The notes under the pieces were generated by a model. It was not told where the DNA came from, made no database searches, and saw nothing but the letters and a program-made list of their open reading frames with translations. From Clostridia bacterium (lineage in GTDB: Bacteria; Bacillota; Clostridia; Oscillospirales; CAG-272), in assembly GCA_017473085.1 (NCBI GenBank), contig JAFUNF010000006.1, positions 248,001 to 312,000 of the forward strand: 64,000 nucleotides of DNA, written 5' to 3'. Positions 46,820-55,921 of the stretch are shown in pieces. The position numbers and the translations under genes are program-made. Every line of letters begins with the position of its first letter. Within the stretch, counting starts at the first letter, position 1.

Positions 46820-47737
46820 TTAATAAAGAGTCTTAGGATATACTCCATCAGCGTGAAGCTTTAAGAATGCATCCTTTACAGCATATTTATCCTCGCCGTA
46901 TGTGACTCCAAACCATTTATCATTAGTTTCAAGAATCTTTACTGACGCCTTGCCCGATGTAACAAGCGAACCAATAACTGATGGAAGCAAATACTCGCCC
47001 TTTAACTGATTGAGATTAGGATTTGACAAAAATTCAACAAATCCTCCCTCCAAAATATCAATAAAATCAGGTGTCAATCCCCACATATTCATTGATACAT
47101 AGCAATTCTCGTCAAGCTCTGAAATAGTACCGTCTTCATTTGCAACGCCTGCACCAGTAGCTGTTTTAACAAGATTTCCTGTTTCAACAACATTAGTTAG
47201 ATATCCATTTTCGTTTACATTGCAAACGCCACGAGTAACGCCACCGTTATCGCTAAGAGTATTTTTGAGAATAAAGCCTGCCATACAGAAATTGTAATCC
47301 TTAATTGGTTGTGCATCGTTAACCAAAAACTCATGAATTGATTTAAATGCTTCCTTTCCGTAGTAGTCATCAGCGTTTATTACCAAAAATGGTTCATTTA
47401 CAATTCCCTTACAGGATAAAACTGCATGACCAGTACCCCAAGGCTTCTTTCTCTCAGGAGGATTTACAAAGCCCTGTGGCAAATCGTCGATATTTTGGTA
47501 TGCATATGCAACCTCACATATACCAGAAATTTTATTTCCAACTACTTCCTTGAAGTAATCCTCCATTTCCTTTCTGATAATAAATACAACTTTATTAAAA
47601 CCAGCCTCAAGTGCATCGTGAATGGAATATTCCATTATAACCTCGCCATTTGGTCCTAATGGTTCAAGCTGTTTTATACCACCACCAAAGCGAGAGCCGA
47701 TGCCTGCTGCCATAATTACAAGAGAAGTTTTTTTCAT
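46820..47737 (-). CDS. Sugar nucleotidyltransferase-like protein
   Basis: A 305-residue GT-A-type nucleotidyltransferase. The N-terminus SLVIMAAGIGSRFGGGIKQLEPLG is the NTP-binding loop with its downstream Lys, and FLVINADDYYGKEAF holds the metal-binding Asp pair. PWGTGHAVLSCKG is the G-T-A-H type block of pyrophosphorylases. It resembles UTP- or dTTP-glucose-1-phosphate transferases but is not close enough to name a substrate. AAGGAG precedes ATG 47737. It lies 18 bp after fucI; a role in activating fucose or another sugar phosphate is a guess from context. Confidence 0.8.
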   Translation of the reverse strand: MKKTSLVIMAAGIGSRFGGGIKQLEPLGPNGEVIMEYSIHDALEAGFNKVVFIIRKEMEDYFKEVVGNKISGICEVAYAYQNIDDLPQGFVNPPERKKPWGTGHAVLSCKGIVNEPFLVINADDYYGKEAFKSIHEFLVNDAQPIKDYNFCMAGFILKNTLSDNGGVTRGVCNVNENGYLTNVVETGNLVKTATGAGVANEDGTISELDENCYVSMNMWGLTPDFIDILEGGFVEFLSNPNLNQLKGEYLLPSVIGSLVTSGKASVKILETNDKWFGVTYGEDKYAVKDAFLKLHADGVYPKTLY

Positions 47738-47755
47738 TATTATGCTCCTTTAAAA

Positions 47756-49549
47756 TTACTTATACATTGGACCATAGGTTGCACAAGCACGATAGTCTTG
47801 ACCTTCCTTATCCATACCGAATGCATTCCATGCCGCAGGACGGAAAATCTTATCCTCAGGTACGTTATGCATACATACAGGAATTCTTAAAATTGAGCAA
47901 AGAGTAATCAAATCAGCACCGATATGTCCGTAGCTGATAGTACCGTGGTTAGCACCCCAGTTGTTCATTACATCATATGCAGTCTTGAATGCACCCTCGC
48001 CTGTAACTCTTGGTGCAAACCATGTGCAAGGCCATGTGTAGTCTGTTCTCTTCCAAAGCTTGTCAGAAACATCCTCAGGAAGCCCTACTGTCCAGCCCTC
48101 AGCAATTTGAAGAACAGGTCCCAATCCCTTAACAAGATTTAATCTAATCATTGTTGCAGGCATTTGATCCTTTGTTTCAAATCTTGAAGAATATCCACCA
48201 CCACGGAAGTATCCAAGGTCTGCATAGTTCCATGTTGTGTTCTTCATAATATTTTCTTGATCTGCCTCTGTCACCTCATACCAAGGCTTCATAACAGCAT
48301 TTCCGTTTTCGTCCTTTGCGGCACCATTAGCATCAAGACAGCATGCGCCAGAGTTAATAAGGTGAATAAAGCCACCCGCTTCCTTTGCAACACCTTCAAT
48401 GTCGTAGCCAGTTGCTTTTTTAACTGCTTCTGGGCTCCAATATGTTCTAACGTCAGCAAACATTTGTGGTCTGTTTGTTAAAAGCTTCATAAACAACATG
48501 CCAAGACCATTCAATGTGTCATTTTCGGTTGCAAGTATGTATGGCTCTCTTGCTCCATTCCAGTCGAATGATGTGTTAAGCATCGATTCTGGGAAATCAC
48601 AGTTTGGATAGAAGTCTGTCCATTGTCTCTGACCTTGGAAGCCTGCAGCGATTGCGTTATGACCTACGCTCTCCTCTTCACAGCCCTCTGGTAGATTCTT
48701 ATTACCATTCATTAAGTCTTTAATGATACACATCATTTTAACAACAAATTCCCAGTCAGCATCCTTTTGCTCACGGCTTCTTTGCATATCCTCAGGGTTT
48801 TTATCAAAGCCTTCAATACAATGAGCCTTTGTCCAAGCAAGAGCCTTTTCATACTCTTCCTTATCGTAAATTCCCTCAGTCATTCGTCTAATAATTTCAA
48901 CCTCATCAACGGATTCAACTCTCATGCCGAGATATTCTTCAATAAAGTTAGGATCGATAATTGAGCCACCTATACCCATACAAATTGAACCAATTTGCAG
49001 ATATGACTTACCTCTCATGCTCGCTGCTGCAACTGCTGCACGACCAAAACGAAGAAGCTTTTCCTTAACATCGTCAGGAATAGTTGTATCAGTAGCATCT
49101 TGTACATCGTGACCATAAATACCAAATGCAGGAAGTCCCTTTTGTGCATGAGATGCCAAAACTGCAGCAAGATAAACAGCACCAGGTCTTTCAGTACCAT
49201 TAAATCCCCAAACGCCCTTAATTGTCATTGGATCCATATCCATTGTTTCAGAGCCATAGCACCAGCATGGTGTTACTGTTAGGGTAATATCAACGCCCTC
49301 TTTTTTAAATTTTGATTGACAAGCAGCCGCCTCAGCAACTCTTCCTATGGTTGTATCAGCGATAACTACCTTTACAGGCTCACCATTTGAATATCTTAGA
49401 TTTTCTTCAAATAGCTTTGCTGCTGCCTTCGCCATATTCATTGTTTGCTCTTCAAGAGATTCTCTAACCTTCAAAGGTCCACGACGGCCATCGATAGTTG
49501 GACGGATTCCTATTACAGGATAATCTCCAATAAGTCTGTTTTCTGCCAT
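47756..49549 (-). CDS. fucI: L-fucose isomerase
   Basis: FucI converts L-fucose to L-fuculose (also D-arabinose to D-ribulose) with Mn2+. Similarity to E. coli FucI is evident throughout: [65 protein letters not shown]. The metal ligands are expected in ATENDTLNG (Glu) and FADVRTYW (Asp), and [12 protein letters not shown] ends the active site. The 597-residue length fits. No fuculokinase or aldolase lies beside it. An AAAGGGG site precedes ATG 49549. Confidence 0.96.
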   Translation of the reverse strand: MAENRLIGDYPVIGIRPTIDGRRGPLKVRESLEEQTMNMAKAAAKLFEENLRYSNGEPVKVVIADTTIGRVAEAAACQSKFKKEGVDITLTVTPCWCYGSETMDMDPMTIKGVWGFNGTERPGAVYLAAVLASHAQKGLPAFGIYGHDVQDATDTTIPDDVKEKLLRFGRAAVAAASMRGKSYLQIGSICMGIGGSIIDPNFIEEYLGMRVESVDEVEIIRRMTEGIYDKEEYEKALAWTKAHCIEGFDKNPEDMQRSREQKDADWEFVVKMMCIIKDLMNGNKNLPEGCEEESVGHNAIAAGFQGQRQWTDFYPNCDFPESMLNTSFDWNGAREPYILATENDTLNGLGMLFMKLLTNRPQMFADVRTYWSPEAVKKATGYDIEGVAKEAGGFIHLINSGACCLDANGAAKDENGNAVMKPWYEVTEADQENIMKNTTWNYADLGYFRGGGYSSRFETKDQMPATMIRLNLVKGLGPVLQIAEGWTVGLPEDVSDKLWKRTDYTWPCTWFAPRVTGEGAFKTAYDVMNNWGANHGTISYGHIGADLITLCSILRIPVCMHNVPEDKIFRPAAWNAFGMDKEGQDYRACATYGPMYK

Positions 49550-49589
49550 TTTATTGTTCCCCTTTTCAAAAAATAAAATCTATACTACA

Positions 49590-49618
49590 ATTATACTGTT
49601 ATTTAAAGATAAAATCAA
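49590..49618 (-). promoter_or_regulatory. Promoter of fucI
   Basis: Minus-strand TTGATT (49613-49618) and TATAAT (49590-49595), 17-bp spacer. Confidence 0.65.
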
Positions 49619-49645
49619 GCATAAATTGTGATTTACGCAATTTTT

Positions 49646-50386
49646 TTATTTATTAAAGAATTTGTAAACATCTTCTGAGTTGGTTGGTCCGTGTGGATGA
49701 TGGTCAACCCCTACCTTTTTATCTACAAAAAGATAGTTCTCTAATCCATTATTTATGTAAGCTTGCTCTAACACTATTCCATTTTCTATGTATGGAACTG
49801 TGTTGTCACTATCTCCATAAGCCATATAAACAGGAATTTTGTTTTCAATTAAAACATCTAACTTATCAATAGGATGTCCTCTAAAGGTTAAAAGATCTGA
49901 TTTTGTCATTTTCCAAGCTTTCTCAAATTCATCCCACATTCCGTCAGTTACATCAAAAGCAATACCCATTCTTGCAGGACAGCTTAGATAGTTTAACACA
50001 GGTGCATCGAGATATAGTCCCTCTATACAATCTGGATGCTTTGCAGCTAAATGAACTGACATCATACCACCACAGCTCATTCCAATTGTAATAACCTTGC
50101 TTGAAATGCTAAGCTCTCTTGAAGCATACTGTATAAATTCATACTGATCCTCTATCTCATTTGGTGTTCCCCATCGATTGCGATTTTCAATGAAAATAAG
50201 CGTATAGCCTTTTTTTACTAACTCGTTTTGCAGGTCCTGAAACGCTCCAAAGTATTCAGTTTTAAGGATTGTTTTTCCGTTTCTCTTTTTTTCATCCTCA
50301 AGCATAATAGCAATGGCTTTTTTGCCTTTAAATTCAAATTCAATGTGCACCATTGAATCATAGTTGTACTTTGCTTTAATCTCCAT
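49646..50386 (-). CDS. Alpha/beta-hydrolase family protein
   Basis: A cytoplasmic hydrolase or esterase of about 246 residues. The nucleophile elbow is IGMSCGGMM (Ser in GxSxG-like GMSCG), the acid may be Asp in YGDSDNTVPY, and the His lies in the C-terminal VDHHPHGP. The oxyanion region around FIENRNRWGTP is unusual. It has no signal peptide. GGAGG precedes ATG 50386 closely; a GTG 12 bp upstream overlaps that site. It stands downstream of a promoter of its own, with no clear partner. A sugar esterase is possible given the neighbouring fucI. Confidence 0.75.
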   Translation of the reverse strand: MEIKAKYNYDSMVHIEFEFKGKKAIAIMLEDEKKRNGKTILKTEYFGAFQDLQNELVKKGYTLIFIENRNRWGTPNEIEDQYEFIQYASRELSISSKVITIGMSCGGMMSVHLAAKHPDCIEGLYLDAPVLNYLSCPARMGIAFDVTDGMWDEFEKAWKMTKSDLLTFRGHPIDKLDVLIENKIPVYMAYGDSDNTVPYIENGIVLEQAYINNGLENYLFVDKKVGVDHHPHGPTNSEDVYKFFNK

Positions 50387-50411
50387 AATTACCTCCACAA
50401 CCTATATTTTC

Positions 50412-50440
50412 ATTTTACATCCTTTCACATAATAAGTCAA
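50412..50440 (-). promoter_or_regulatory. Promoter of the hydrolase gene
   Basis: Minus-strand TTGACT (50435-50440) and TAAAAT (50412-50417), 17-bp spacer, directly after the thiT terminator. Confidence 0.65.
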
Positions 50441-50470
50441 CAAAAAAAGCCACCGAAGTGGCTTGTTTTT
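50441..50470 (-). terminator. Terminator of thiT
   Basis: AGCCACTTCGGTGGCT hairpin with T-run on the minus strand, abutting the thiT stop. Confidence 0.85.
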
Positions 50471-51120
50471 TAGTATTTTTTTACGTATGGAATTCTAGAT
50501 ACTGGAATTGCTACAATAGAAGTTATAAGTATTTCAGGTAGCATATACAATCCGTTATAAAAAACTGTATATATCCAAGAAAGACCTTGTCCAGAAAAGC
50601 TATTGAGTATCATCCCACCAATAGCGTAAAAACCTTCTTGACCGAAAAACCACTCTGCCCATGCACCAAAGAATATATATCCAGAAATAATATGAGCTAA
50701 ATACCTAAGTGATAGTGCAAATAAAACTCCAACAACTATACAAAGAGTTTTGTTTTTAATTTTGTTTCTAAATACTCCACCAAGACCTAAAACAGTATAA
50801 GCAATTATGTAGTCTATTAAACAAATGGCTAATGCTGCTCCTACACTTCCCATATAATCATCACTTTCTGGTAAAAAATATGCCTGTACATTATTAAAAG
50901 AAAGCAACAATTGAAGCACAGAATATGTAGCCGATGTTAAAAGCCCCCACTTAGTTCCATACATATAGGCAATTAAGACAATCGGCAGCATACTCGCTAT
51001 TGTAAATCCACCACCAAATGGTAGATTTAAAAACGGAATTAATCCGCAAATAAATGCTATAGATACAGCTATAGCTAGCATAATTGCCGAGGTTGTTAGT
51101 CGTTTTGTGTTTGTGTTCAT
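50470..51120 (-). CDS. thiT: Thiamine ECF transporter substrate-binding subunit (ThiT-like)
   Basis: The S-component of an ECF transporter that brings thiamine into the cell together with a shared energising module encoded elsewhere. Six hydrophobic segments are visible over 216 residues. Typical features are TTSAIMLAIAVSIAFICGLIP, the GGGFTIASMLPIVLIAYMYG block and LSLRYLAHIISGYIFFGAW, close to the ThiT binding-site segments. ATG 51120 has AAGGAG 8 bp before it. It is preceded by a TPP riboswitch and a terminator hairpin, so high thiamine pyrophosphate should stop its expression. Confidence 0.9.
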   Translation of the reverse strand: MNTNTKRLTTSAIMLAIAVSIAFICGLIPFLNLPFGGGFTIASMLPIVLIAYMYGTKWGLLTSATYSVLQLLLSFNNVQAYFLPESDDYMGSVGAALAICLIDYIIAYTVLGLGGVFRNKIKNKTLCIVVGVLFALSLRYLAHIISGYIFFGAWAEWFFGQEGFYAIGGMILNSFSGQGLSWIYTVFYNGLYMLPEILITSIVAIPVSRIPYVKKY

Positions 51121-51135
51121 AAAATTCTCCTTAGA

Positions 51136-51174
51136 AATAAAATTTACCGCACAGAAAAATATCCGTGCGGTAAA
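51136..51174 (-). terminator. Riboswitch-controlled terminator before thiT
   Basis: TTTACCGCAC/GTGCGGTAAA hairpin followed by TTTTATTTC on the minus strand, between the TPP aptamer and thiT. Confidence 0.8.
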
Positions 51175-51194
51175 CATATCCCATAAGTTGAATA

Positions 51195-51276
51195 ATATCT
51201 CCCTCCGACGGCATTATCCGTATCAGGTTAAAGGGTTTGGACTACGTCCATCTCAGCCTTTCAGCACCCCTGAATA
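51195..51276 (-). promoter_or_regulatory. TPP (THI-box) riboswitch
   Basis: Minus-strand aptamer with the conserved THI elements in order: GGGGTGC, GGCTGAGA, ACCCTTT, AACCTGATACGGATAATGCC, GGGA. It lies between thiN and thiT and controls thiT through the downstream terminator. Confidence 0.95.
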
Positions 51277-51311
51277 TTCTTTTGTACGACGTAATGAATT
51301 ATAGCACCATT

Positions 51312-51950
51312 TTATTCGAATGTCAAGTGCAAATCGTAATTTTTCTTAGTTGTATATATCAACAGAACTCCGTTTTCCACAGAAATTATAGATTTTTTAC
51401 CTATAAACTCATTGCTAACTCCTAACGCCCTATCGTTGGTTAGTGTGTAATTATCCACCTCATACATTAAACCATTTATACAAACATTATGTGCATTTTC
51501 AAGAAAAGAAAAAATAGATATTCTTCCCTCTGCTTCCTTGCTAAAGCTTATTGTTTTATTTTGCATTGCAAACAAAACATTATTTCCATCAACAAATGAC
51601 ACATTTATACCTTCTTTTGTATAGCAACCAAGTAGTGAGATATTAGCAATTGTATGGTCAAGCATACCACCAATCGCACCATATATAACAATGGTTTTAT
51701 AACCTTTTTCAACGGCATATTTAATAGCTAAAGCACTATCGGTATCGTCCTTTTTTACAGGATATCTAACAACATTCTCGCACTCTACTTCTCCAGTATA
51801 GGAATCAAAGTCACCAATAACGGCATCAGGCACAAGCCCATTTTTTACAAGTGTAAAATATCCCCTATCCGCCCCTATCACAAGGTCTGTTTTATCTGGT
51901 ACAAAAGCAGGCTTGCAATCTAATGCACAAACAATATAACAAGTATTCAT
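51312..51950 (-). CDS. thiN: Thiamine pyrophosphokinase
   Basis: ThiN transfers pyrophosphate from ATP to thiamine, making TPP. Blocks include VIGADRGYFTLVKNGLVPDAVIGDFDS near the start, YPVKKDDTDSALAIKYA and YGAIGGMLDHTIANISLL, all typical of this family; the C-terminal part holds the thiamine-binding NDRALGVSNEF segment. The 212-residue length is normal. AAGGGT precedes ATG 51950. With thiT downstream it forms a salvage unit, and the riboswitch sits between them, so thiN itself escapes that control. Confidence 0.95.
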   Translation of the reverse strand: MNTCYIVCALDCKPAFVPDKTDLVIGADRGYFTLVKNGLVPDAVIGDFDSYTGEVECENVVRYPVKKDDTDSALAIKYAVEKGYKTIVIYGAIGGMLDHTIANISLLGCYTKEGINVSFVDGNNVLFAMQNKTISFSKEAEGRISIFSFLENAHNVCINGLMYEVDNYTLTNDRALGVSNEFIGKKSIISVENGVLLIYTTKKNYDLHLTFE

Positions 51951-51983
51951 CGTCTACCCTTCTCAATTTCGCTTATATGAAAA

Positions 51984-52012
51984 ATTATACAACAATTAAT
52001 TCCATTTGTCAA
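51984..52012 (-). promoter_or_regulatory. Promoter of thiN-thiT
   Basis: Minus-strand TTGACA (52007-52012) and TATAAT (51984-51989), 17-bp spacer; fully consensus. Confidence 0.8.
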
Positions 52013-52026
52013 TTGATAAAGAATTG

Positions 52027-54450
52027 CTAACTGCTCTCATACGCATCTGTAATCGTTGTATTGTAGATTAAGTATCTTGCAATATCTAATGCTGCGCCGT
52101 TTCGTTCTCCTGGTTCCTTGGTGTTAAGTGCATCGATAAGCATTCTCTTTACTTCGGCTTGCTTTTTACCCTTTAGCTTTGCAAAGACAGGATTCTTCTC
52201 GTCAGCAAGCTCCACTATACCCATAAGCTCGTCAATTATAGCAATTGCATCCTTGGAGTCGTATTTTTTTAGGAGCATATTGTTTGCAATGTACTTTCTT
52301 AGCCTTGTTACCTCTGCTAAGTAGCTTTCTTCTTTCTTAAACTCCTCGCCTATAAGACCTCTTAAGCTTTCCTTTCTTTGCTCCTCTGCAGCCTCCAGCT
52401 TAGCCTCATAAGACTTGTTTTTTCTGTTCTCCTCAAGCTTCTGTGCAAGCTCCAAATCATTCGAAACAATACGAAGTCCACCATTCTCGTCCTTAACAAA
52501 ATCAATGCCAAGCTCGTCCCATGTTGCCCTTTTGGAGTAGCGGATATCGGGGTTACCAGTTGGGGTTTTATTTGTAATATTTTTAATTTGGTTTTTCTTA
52601 AATGCTACATACTGGTTATGTGTATTAGCTCCATCGAAGGTGTTTAACGCTATTACTCCGTCGTATCCCTTTGACTTCGCGTAATCAATATCGTCGAGTA
52701 TTTGCTTATCAAAGCCTCCCTCATAATCAATTACGTATGGATTTTCAAGATTTAGATAAACGGTTTTAGTTTTGCTTCCATAATCCTTGCTTGCTTCTAT
52801 ACTGTCAGTAAAGAAAAACTCATTAAAGCCACTATTACTCTTAAAAATATTGAAATCATTTTCAGTGCCGTGATACACCACTAACAAATTTCCGTCTTTA
52901 TCACGTACCTTACTATTGGCAAAGTATTCTGCTTGTTTATCGGTTAATTGGTTACCTTGACTATCTTTTAGGGCTCTATTCCCTTGTCGATTTTTACTGC
53001 TGCTCTCACTATCTCCGTCTCGGTCGCTTGTAAGTCGTTCTCGCCTATCAGTTTCGACTCTATCCAGTCGAACCATTTTTGAACCTTTTCCTCCGTGTTC
53101 AATTTGAGGGCTAATAGCACCTGGTTCTCCTCCGATAAAGATTTGATTTCGGCTATTGTCACTATCATATCCATTAGAGGTTGAAAGTATCGACTTGATT
53201 TTTCCAATATATCCATTCTCATTTATCTCCTTAAAAATCGATTTAACCTTGGTTTTTGACAAATATTCTTCAACTTGATAATTATTTTCTGCATCGTCAA
53301 ATTTTTCCACAAGATACCATCTATCATTCATTGAAATTAATGTTTGGTCTCCAGTTTCTACATCTGGTCGTCTCGCCCACCATACTGCAAGACGGTGTGC
53401 CTCACTCCACGTCTCCTTTTCGCCCGGAAAATTCTTGTGCAAAAAGCTAATTCTATTATACCTCTCATTGCTCTCATTGTCAACATTTCCAAGTTCATTT
53501 CCCTCCCTCTCGTCGTCCATGGCGCCGATGTCGGAAAGCTTAACACCACCTCTACGGTTGTCTATGGCTTTACCAAATTTGCTTGCAAGCTTATTCAAAT
53601 ACCTTATGCTGTCTTTGCTCAAGTCAGCATTTTTTGTTTTTATAAGGCCCACAATTGAGTGGTATATCTTCTTTACAAGGCTATCGTTTCTGTGAGCAAG
53701 CTTTTCAATAAAGTAATCATTTCCAAGAAGGTCGCCCATAAGGTCAGCGCTTACCTCTGTATCAATGATATACTCTCCTGCTTTTTCACTTCTGCCCTCA
53801 AGGTCGTCGCCATAAAGCATTGTTGTCTTAAATTTCCTTAGCCTTACGTCTCCTATTATGTCAAGCACCTCTTGTGGTGTCTTCTCGTCCCTGGCTATTT
53901 CGTCAAGAGTCTTCATTAGCTCATAATAAGCCTTAGTGCCCTCCGTTGTATGAGTAACCTCGTGGAGTGCAACTGCCTTTGCTATCGCTTCCTGATTGAT
54001 ATTTGCTTTATTGTTGACATATATTATGTCCTCGTCAGGATTGTATAGTGCATCTCCTGCCACTTCCTCGTTGGTAATAACAACGTTTGCACCCTCTCCA
54101 ATAGTCTTTTCGACTGTACTCTTTACAGTCTTAGCCCCCTCGCTAACTACCTCACTTGACTTGACAGGTGCATACTTGACTACACCCGACACAGCTCTTA
54201 TATTGCTTGAAACTGCCTCTTGGTTTAAATCCTTAGCAATAGCATTGCTCTTTACGTTTCCCTTATCGTCAAACGCATTTTTTAATGGTCCTATGCTCTC
54301 AAGGTAATTTGCACGTGAGCCTGCGTCAAGCTTAGTAATATTCTTCGACATTTCGTTCAAGCTCATTGCAATAGCCTTGTCATATTTTGCATTTTTAACT
54401 GCGTCCTTGCCATAGTTCTTCGATACCTCTTGTATGTACCATTTATTCAA
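52027..54450 (-). CDS. Polyvalent-protein fragment: zincin protease-like and ADP-ribosyltransferase-like domains
   Basis: An 807-residue frame resembling the polyvalent proteins of phages and integrative elements. Residues 150-245 hold a metallopeptidase-like domain: HEVTH (163-167) and a likely third ligand Glu232 in TEVSADLMG. Residues about 510-640 match the ART-PolyVal pattern: YHGTENDFNIF (His527), FFFTDSIEASKDYG, GYDGVIALN, YVAFKKNQIKNITN, and the closing NPDIRYSK. Between them is a polar region with WSEAHRLAVWWARR and a low-complexity linker. The C-terminus is coiled-coil-like. The first usable codon is a TTG at 54450 with no ribosome binding site and an in-frame stop just upstream, so this is probably the 3' part of a larger lost gene. 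No phage genes flank it. Confidence 0.75.
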   Translation of the reverse strand: MNKWYIQEVSKNYGKDAVKNAKYDKAIAMSLNEMSKNITKLDAGSRANYLESIGPLKNAFDDKGNVKSNAIAKDLNQEAVSSNIRAVSGVVKYAPVKSSEVVSEGAKTVKSTVEKTIGEGANVVITNEEVAGDALYNPDEDIIYVNNKANINQEAIAKAVALHEVTHTTEGTKAYYELMKTLDEIARDEKTPQEVLDIIGDVRLRKFKTTMLYGDDLEGRSEKAGEYIIDTEVSADLMGDLLGNDYFIEKLAHRNDSLVKKIYHSIVGLIKTKNADLSKDSIRYLNKLASKFGKAIDNRRGGVKLSDIGAMDDEREGNELGNVDNESNERYNRISFLHKNFPGEKETWSEAHRLAVWWARRPDVETGDQTLISMNDRWYLVEKFDDAENNYQVEEYLSKTKVKSIFKEINENGYIGKIKSILSTSNGYDSDNSRNQIFIGGEPGAISPQIEHGGKGSKMVRLDRVETDRRERLTSDRDGDSESSSKNRQGNRALKDSQGNQLTDKQAEYFANSKVRDKDGNLLVVYHGTENDFNIFKSNSGFNEFFFTDSIEASKDYGSKTKTVYLNLENPYVIDYEGGFDKQILDDIDYAKSKGYDGVIALNTFDGANTHNQYVAFKKNQIKNITNKTPTGNPDIRYSKRATWDELGIDFVKDENGGLRIVSNDLELAQKLEENRKNKSYEAKLEAAEEQRKESLRGLIGEEFKKEESYLAEVTRLRKYIANNMLLKKYDSKDAIAIIDELMGIVELADEKNPVFAKLKGKKQAEVKRMLIDALNTKEPGERNGAALDIARYLIYNTTITDAYESS

Positions 54451-54480
54451 GATAATACATAATAATATTGCACATTATTG

Positions 54481-54509
54481 TTGACATTGTGCGTCAAAAG
54501 TTATATAAT
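54481..54509 (+). promoter_or_regulatory. Promoter of the FAD oxidoreductase
   Basis: Consensus TTGACA (54481-54486) and TATAAT (54504-54509), 17-bp spacer. Confidence 0.8.
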
Positions 54510-54541
54510 TTATATATATAATAATATATAGCGAGGTCATT

Positions 54542-55837
54542 ATGACATATATCGAAAAACAAAAAGAAGTTCCCGTTAAGGGAGAATATGATGTAATCGT
54601 AGTAGGCTCAGGGCCTGCTGGAATTGGTGCTGCGCTTGGTGCAGGCCGTTCAGGTGTGAAAACACTTATTATTGAAAATTGCGGTTCTCTTGGTGGTATT
54701 TCAACCACAGGCTTAATGAGCCACTTTACTGGCACAGTGGGTAACAAAATATATTGGGAAGTTTTGAATCGTGCATCTAAGAAGAACAAATATGTAACAG
54801 ACGAATATAACATTACTATCGATCCTGAGCTTCTAAAGGCTACATACATTGAAATGCTTGAGGAAGCTGGTGTAGATATCCTGCTCTATACGTTTGTATG
54901 TGATGTTATTATGGACGAAAACACCTTAAAAGGAATCATTTGTGAAAACAAGGGTGGACGTTGTGCTTATATGTCTAAGGTTGTTGTTGACTGTACGGGT
55001 GACGGCGACGTTGCATTTAAGAGTGGTGCTGACTTCACTCTTGGACGAGAAAGTGACAACAAAATGCAACCTGCCACACTTATGTTCAAGATAGGTGGTG
55101 TTGATACCGAAAGAGCCGTTTTTCCACCTTCCTTTGAAACTCTTGTACCAACAGAAAAGGGCGAGCTACAAGCTCTTGCAAAAAAGATACTCCCCCACCC
55201 TGCCGGTCACGTTCTTTTATACCCTTCCACACTCCCCGGAATTGTTACCTGCAATATGACAAATGCAATCAATATAGACGGCACTACCGCTGAGGGTTTA
55301 ACCAAAGCAGAGTTAGAATGTAGAAAACAAATGGAACCAATAATTAATTTTTTAAGAGAGTATGCACCCGGCTATGAAAACTGCTTTATCATTAGTGCCG
55401 CTTCTCTAATAGGAATACGAGAAACCAGACATTTTAAAGGTGTTAAAACTATTACGGAAAACGATATATTAAACGCTAAGCAATTCGAGGATTGGGTTGT
55501 ATATGGTGCACACTTTAATTTTGACGTTCATAACATTTCAGGTGCAGGATTAGACGAAACCGGTTGTCAAAAGCATTTTGTTCAAAAAAATGGTTATACA
55601 ATCCCTTATGGATGCTTAGTGCCCGAAAAGATTGATGGCCTTTTGCTATCAGGCAGGAACATTTCTGGCACTCACATGGCACACTCAAGTTATAGAGCAA
55701 TGCCAATATGTCTTGCTATTGGTTGGGCAGGAGGCGTTGCTGCAGCTCTGTCTGTTAAAAATGCTACCTTGCCACGAAATATATCTCCCTCACAAATACA
55801 ACAAGCTGAATCTACCTACAATTTTAAGAAAATTTAA
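54542..55837 (+). CDS. FAD-dependent oxidoreductase
   Basis: A 431-residue flavoprotein of the FAD_oxidored type often found in sugar-utilising Firmicutes. The dinucleotide fold is DVIVVGSGPAGIGAALGAGRSG with the downstream LIIENCGSLGGISTTGLMSH. VVDCTGDGDVAFKSGADF is a second FAD-contact block, and ISGTHMAHSSYRAMPICLAIG closes the cofactor site at the C-terminus. There is no signal peptide. GAGG precedes ATG 54542. The substrate is unknown. It stands alone with its own promoter. Confidence 0.85.
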   Translation: MTYIEKQKEVPVKGEYDVIVVGSGPAGIGAALGAGRSGVKTLIIENCGSLGGISTTGLMSHFTGTVGNKIYWEVLNRASKKNKYVTDEYNITIDPELLKATYIEMLEEAGVDILLYTFVCDVIMDENTLKGIICENKGGRCAYMSKVVVDCTGDGDVAFKSGADFTLGRESDNKMQPATLMFKIGGVDTERAVFPPSFETLVPTEKGELQALAKKILPHPAGHVLLYPSTLPGIVTCNMTNAINIDGTTAEGLTKAELECRKQMEPIINFLREYAPGYENCFIISAASLIGIRETRHFKGVKTITENDILNAKQFEDWVVYGAHFNFDVHNISGAGLDETGCQKHFVQKNGYTIPYGCLVPEKIDGLLLSGRNISGTHMAHSSYRAMPICLAIGWAGGVAAALSVKNATLPRNISPSQIQQAESTYNFKKI

Positions 55838-55865
55838 GCAACACATTGTAAAATTTTTTTAGACA

Positions 55866-55895
55866 TTGAATTTTATTTCATTTTTATGCTATAAT
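55866..55895 (+). promoter_or_regulatory. Promoter of the HtrA-like lipoprotein
   Basis: TTGAAT (55866-55871) and TATAAT (55890-55895), 18-bp spacer, 26 bp before the start codon. Confidence 0.6.
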
Positions 55896-55921
55896 TCTTT
55901 AGAACCTATTAAGGAGGATTT

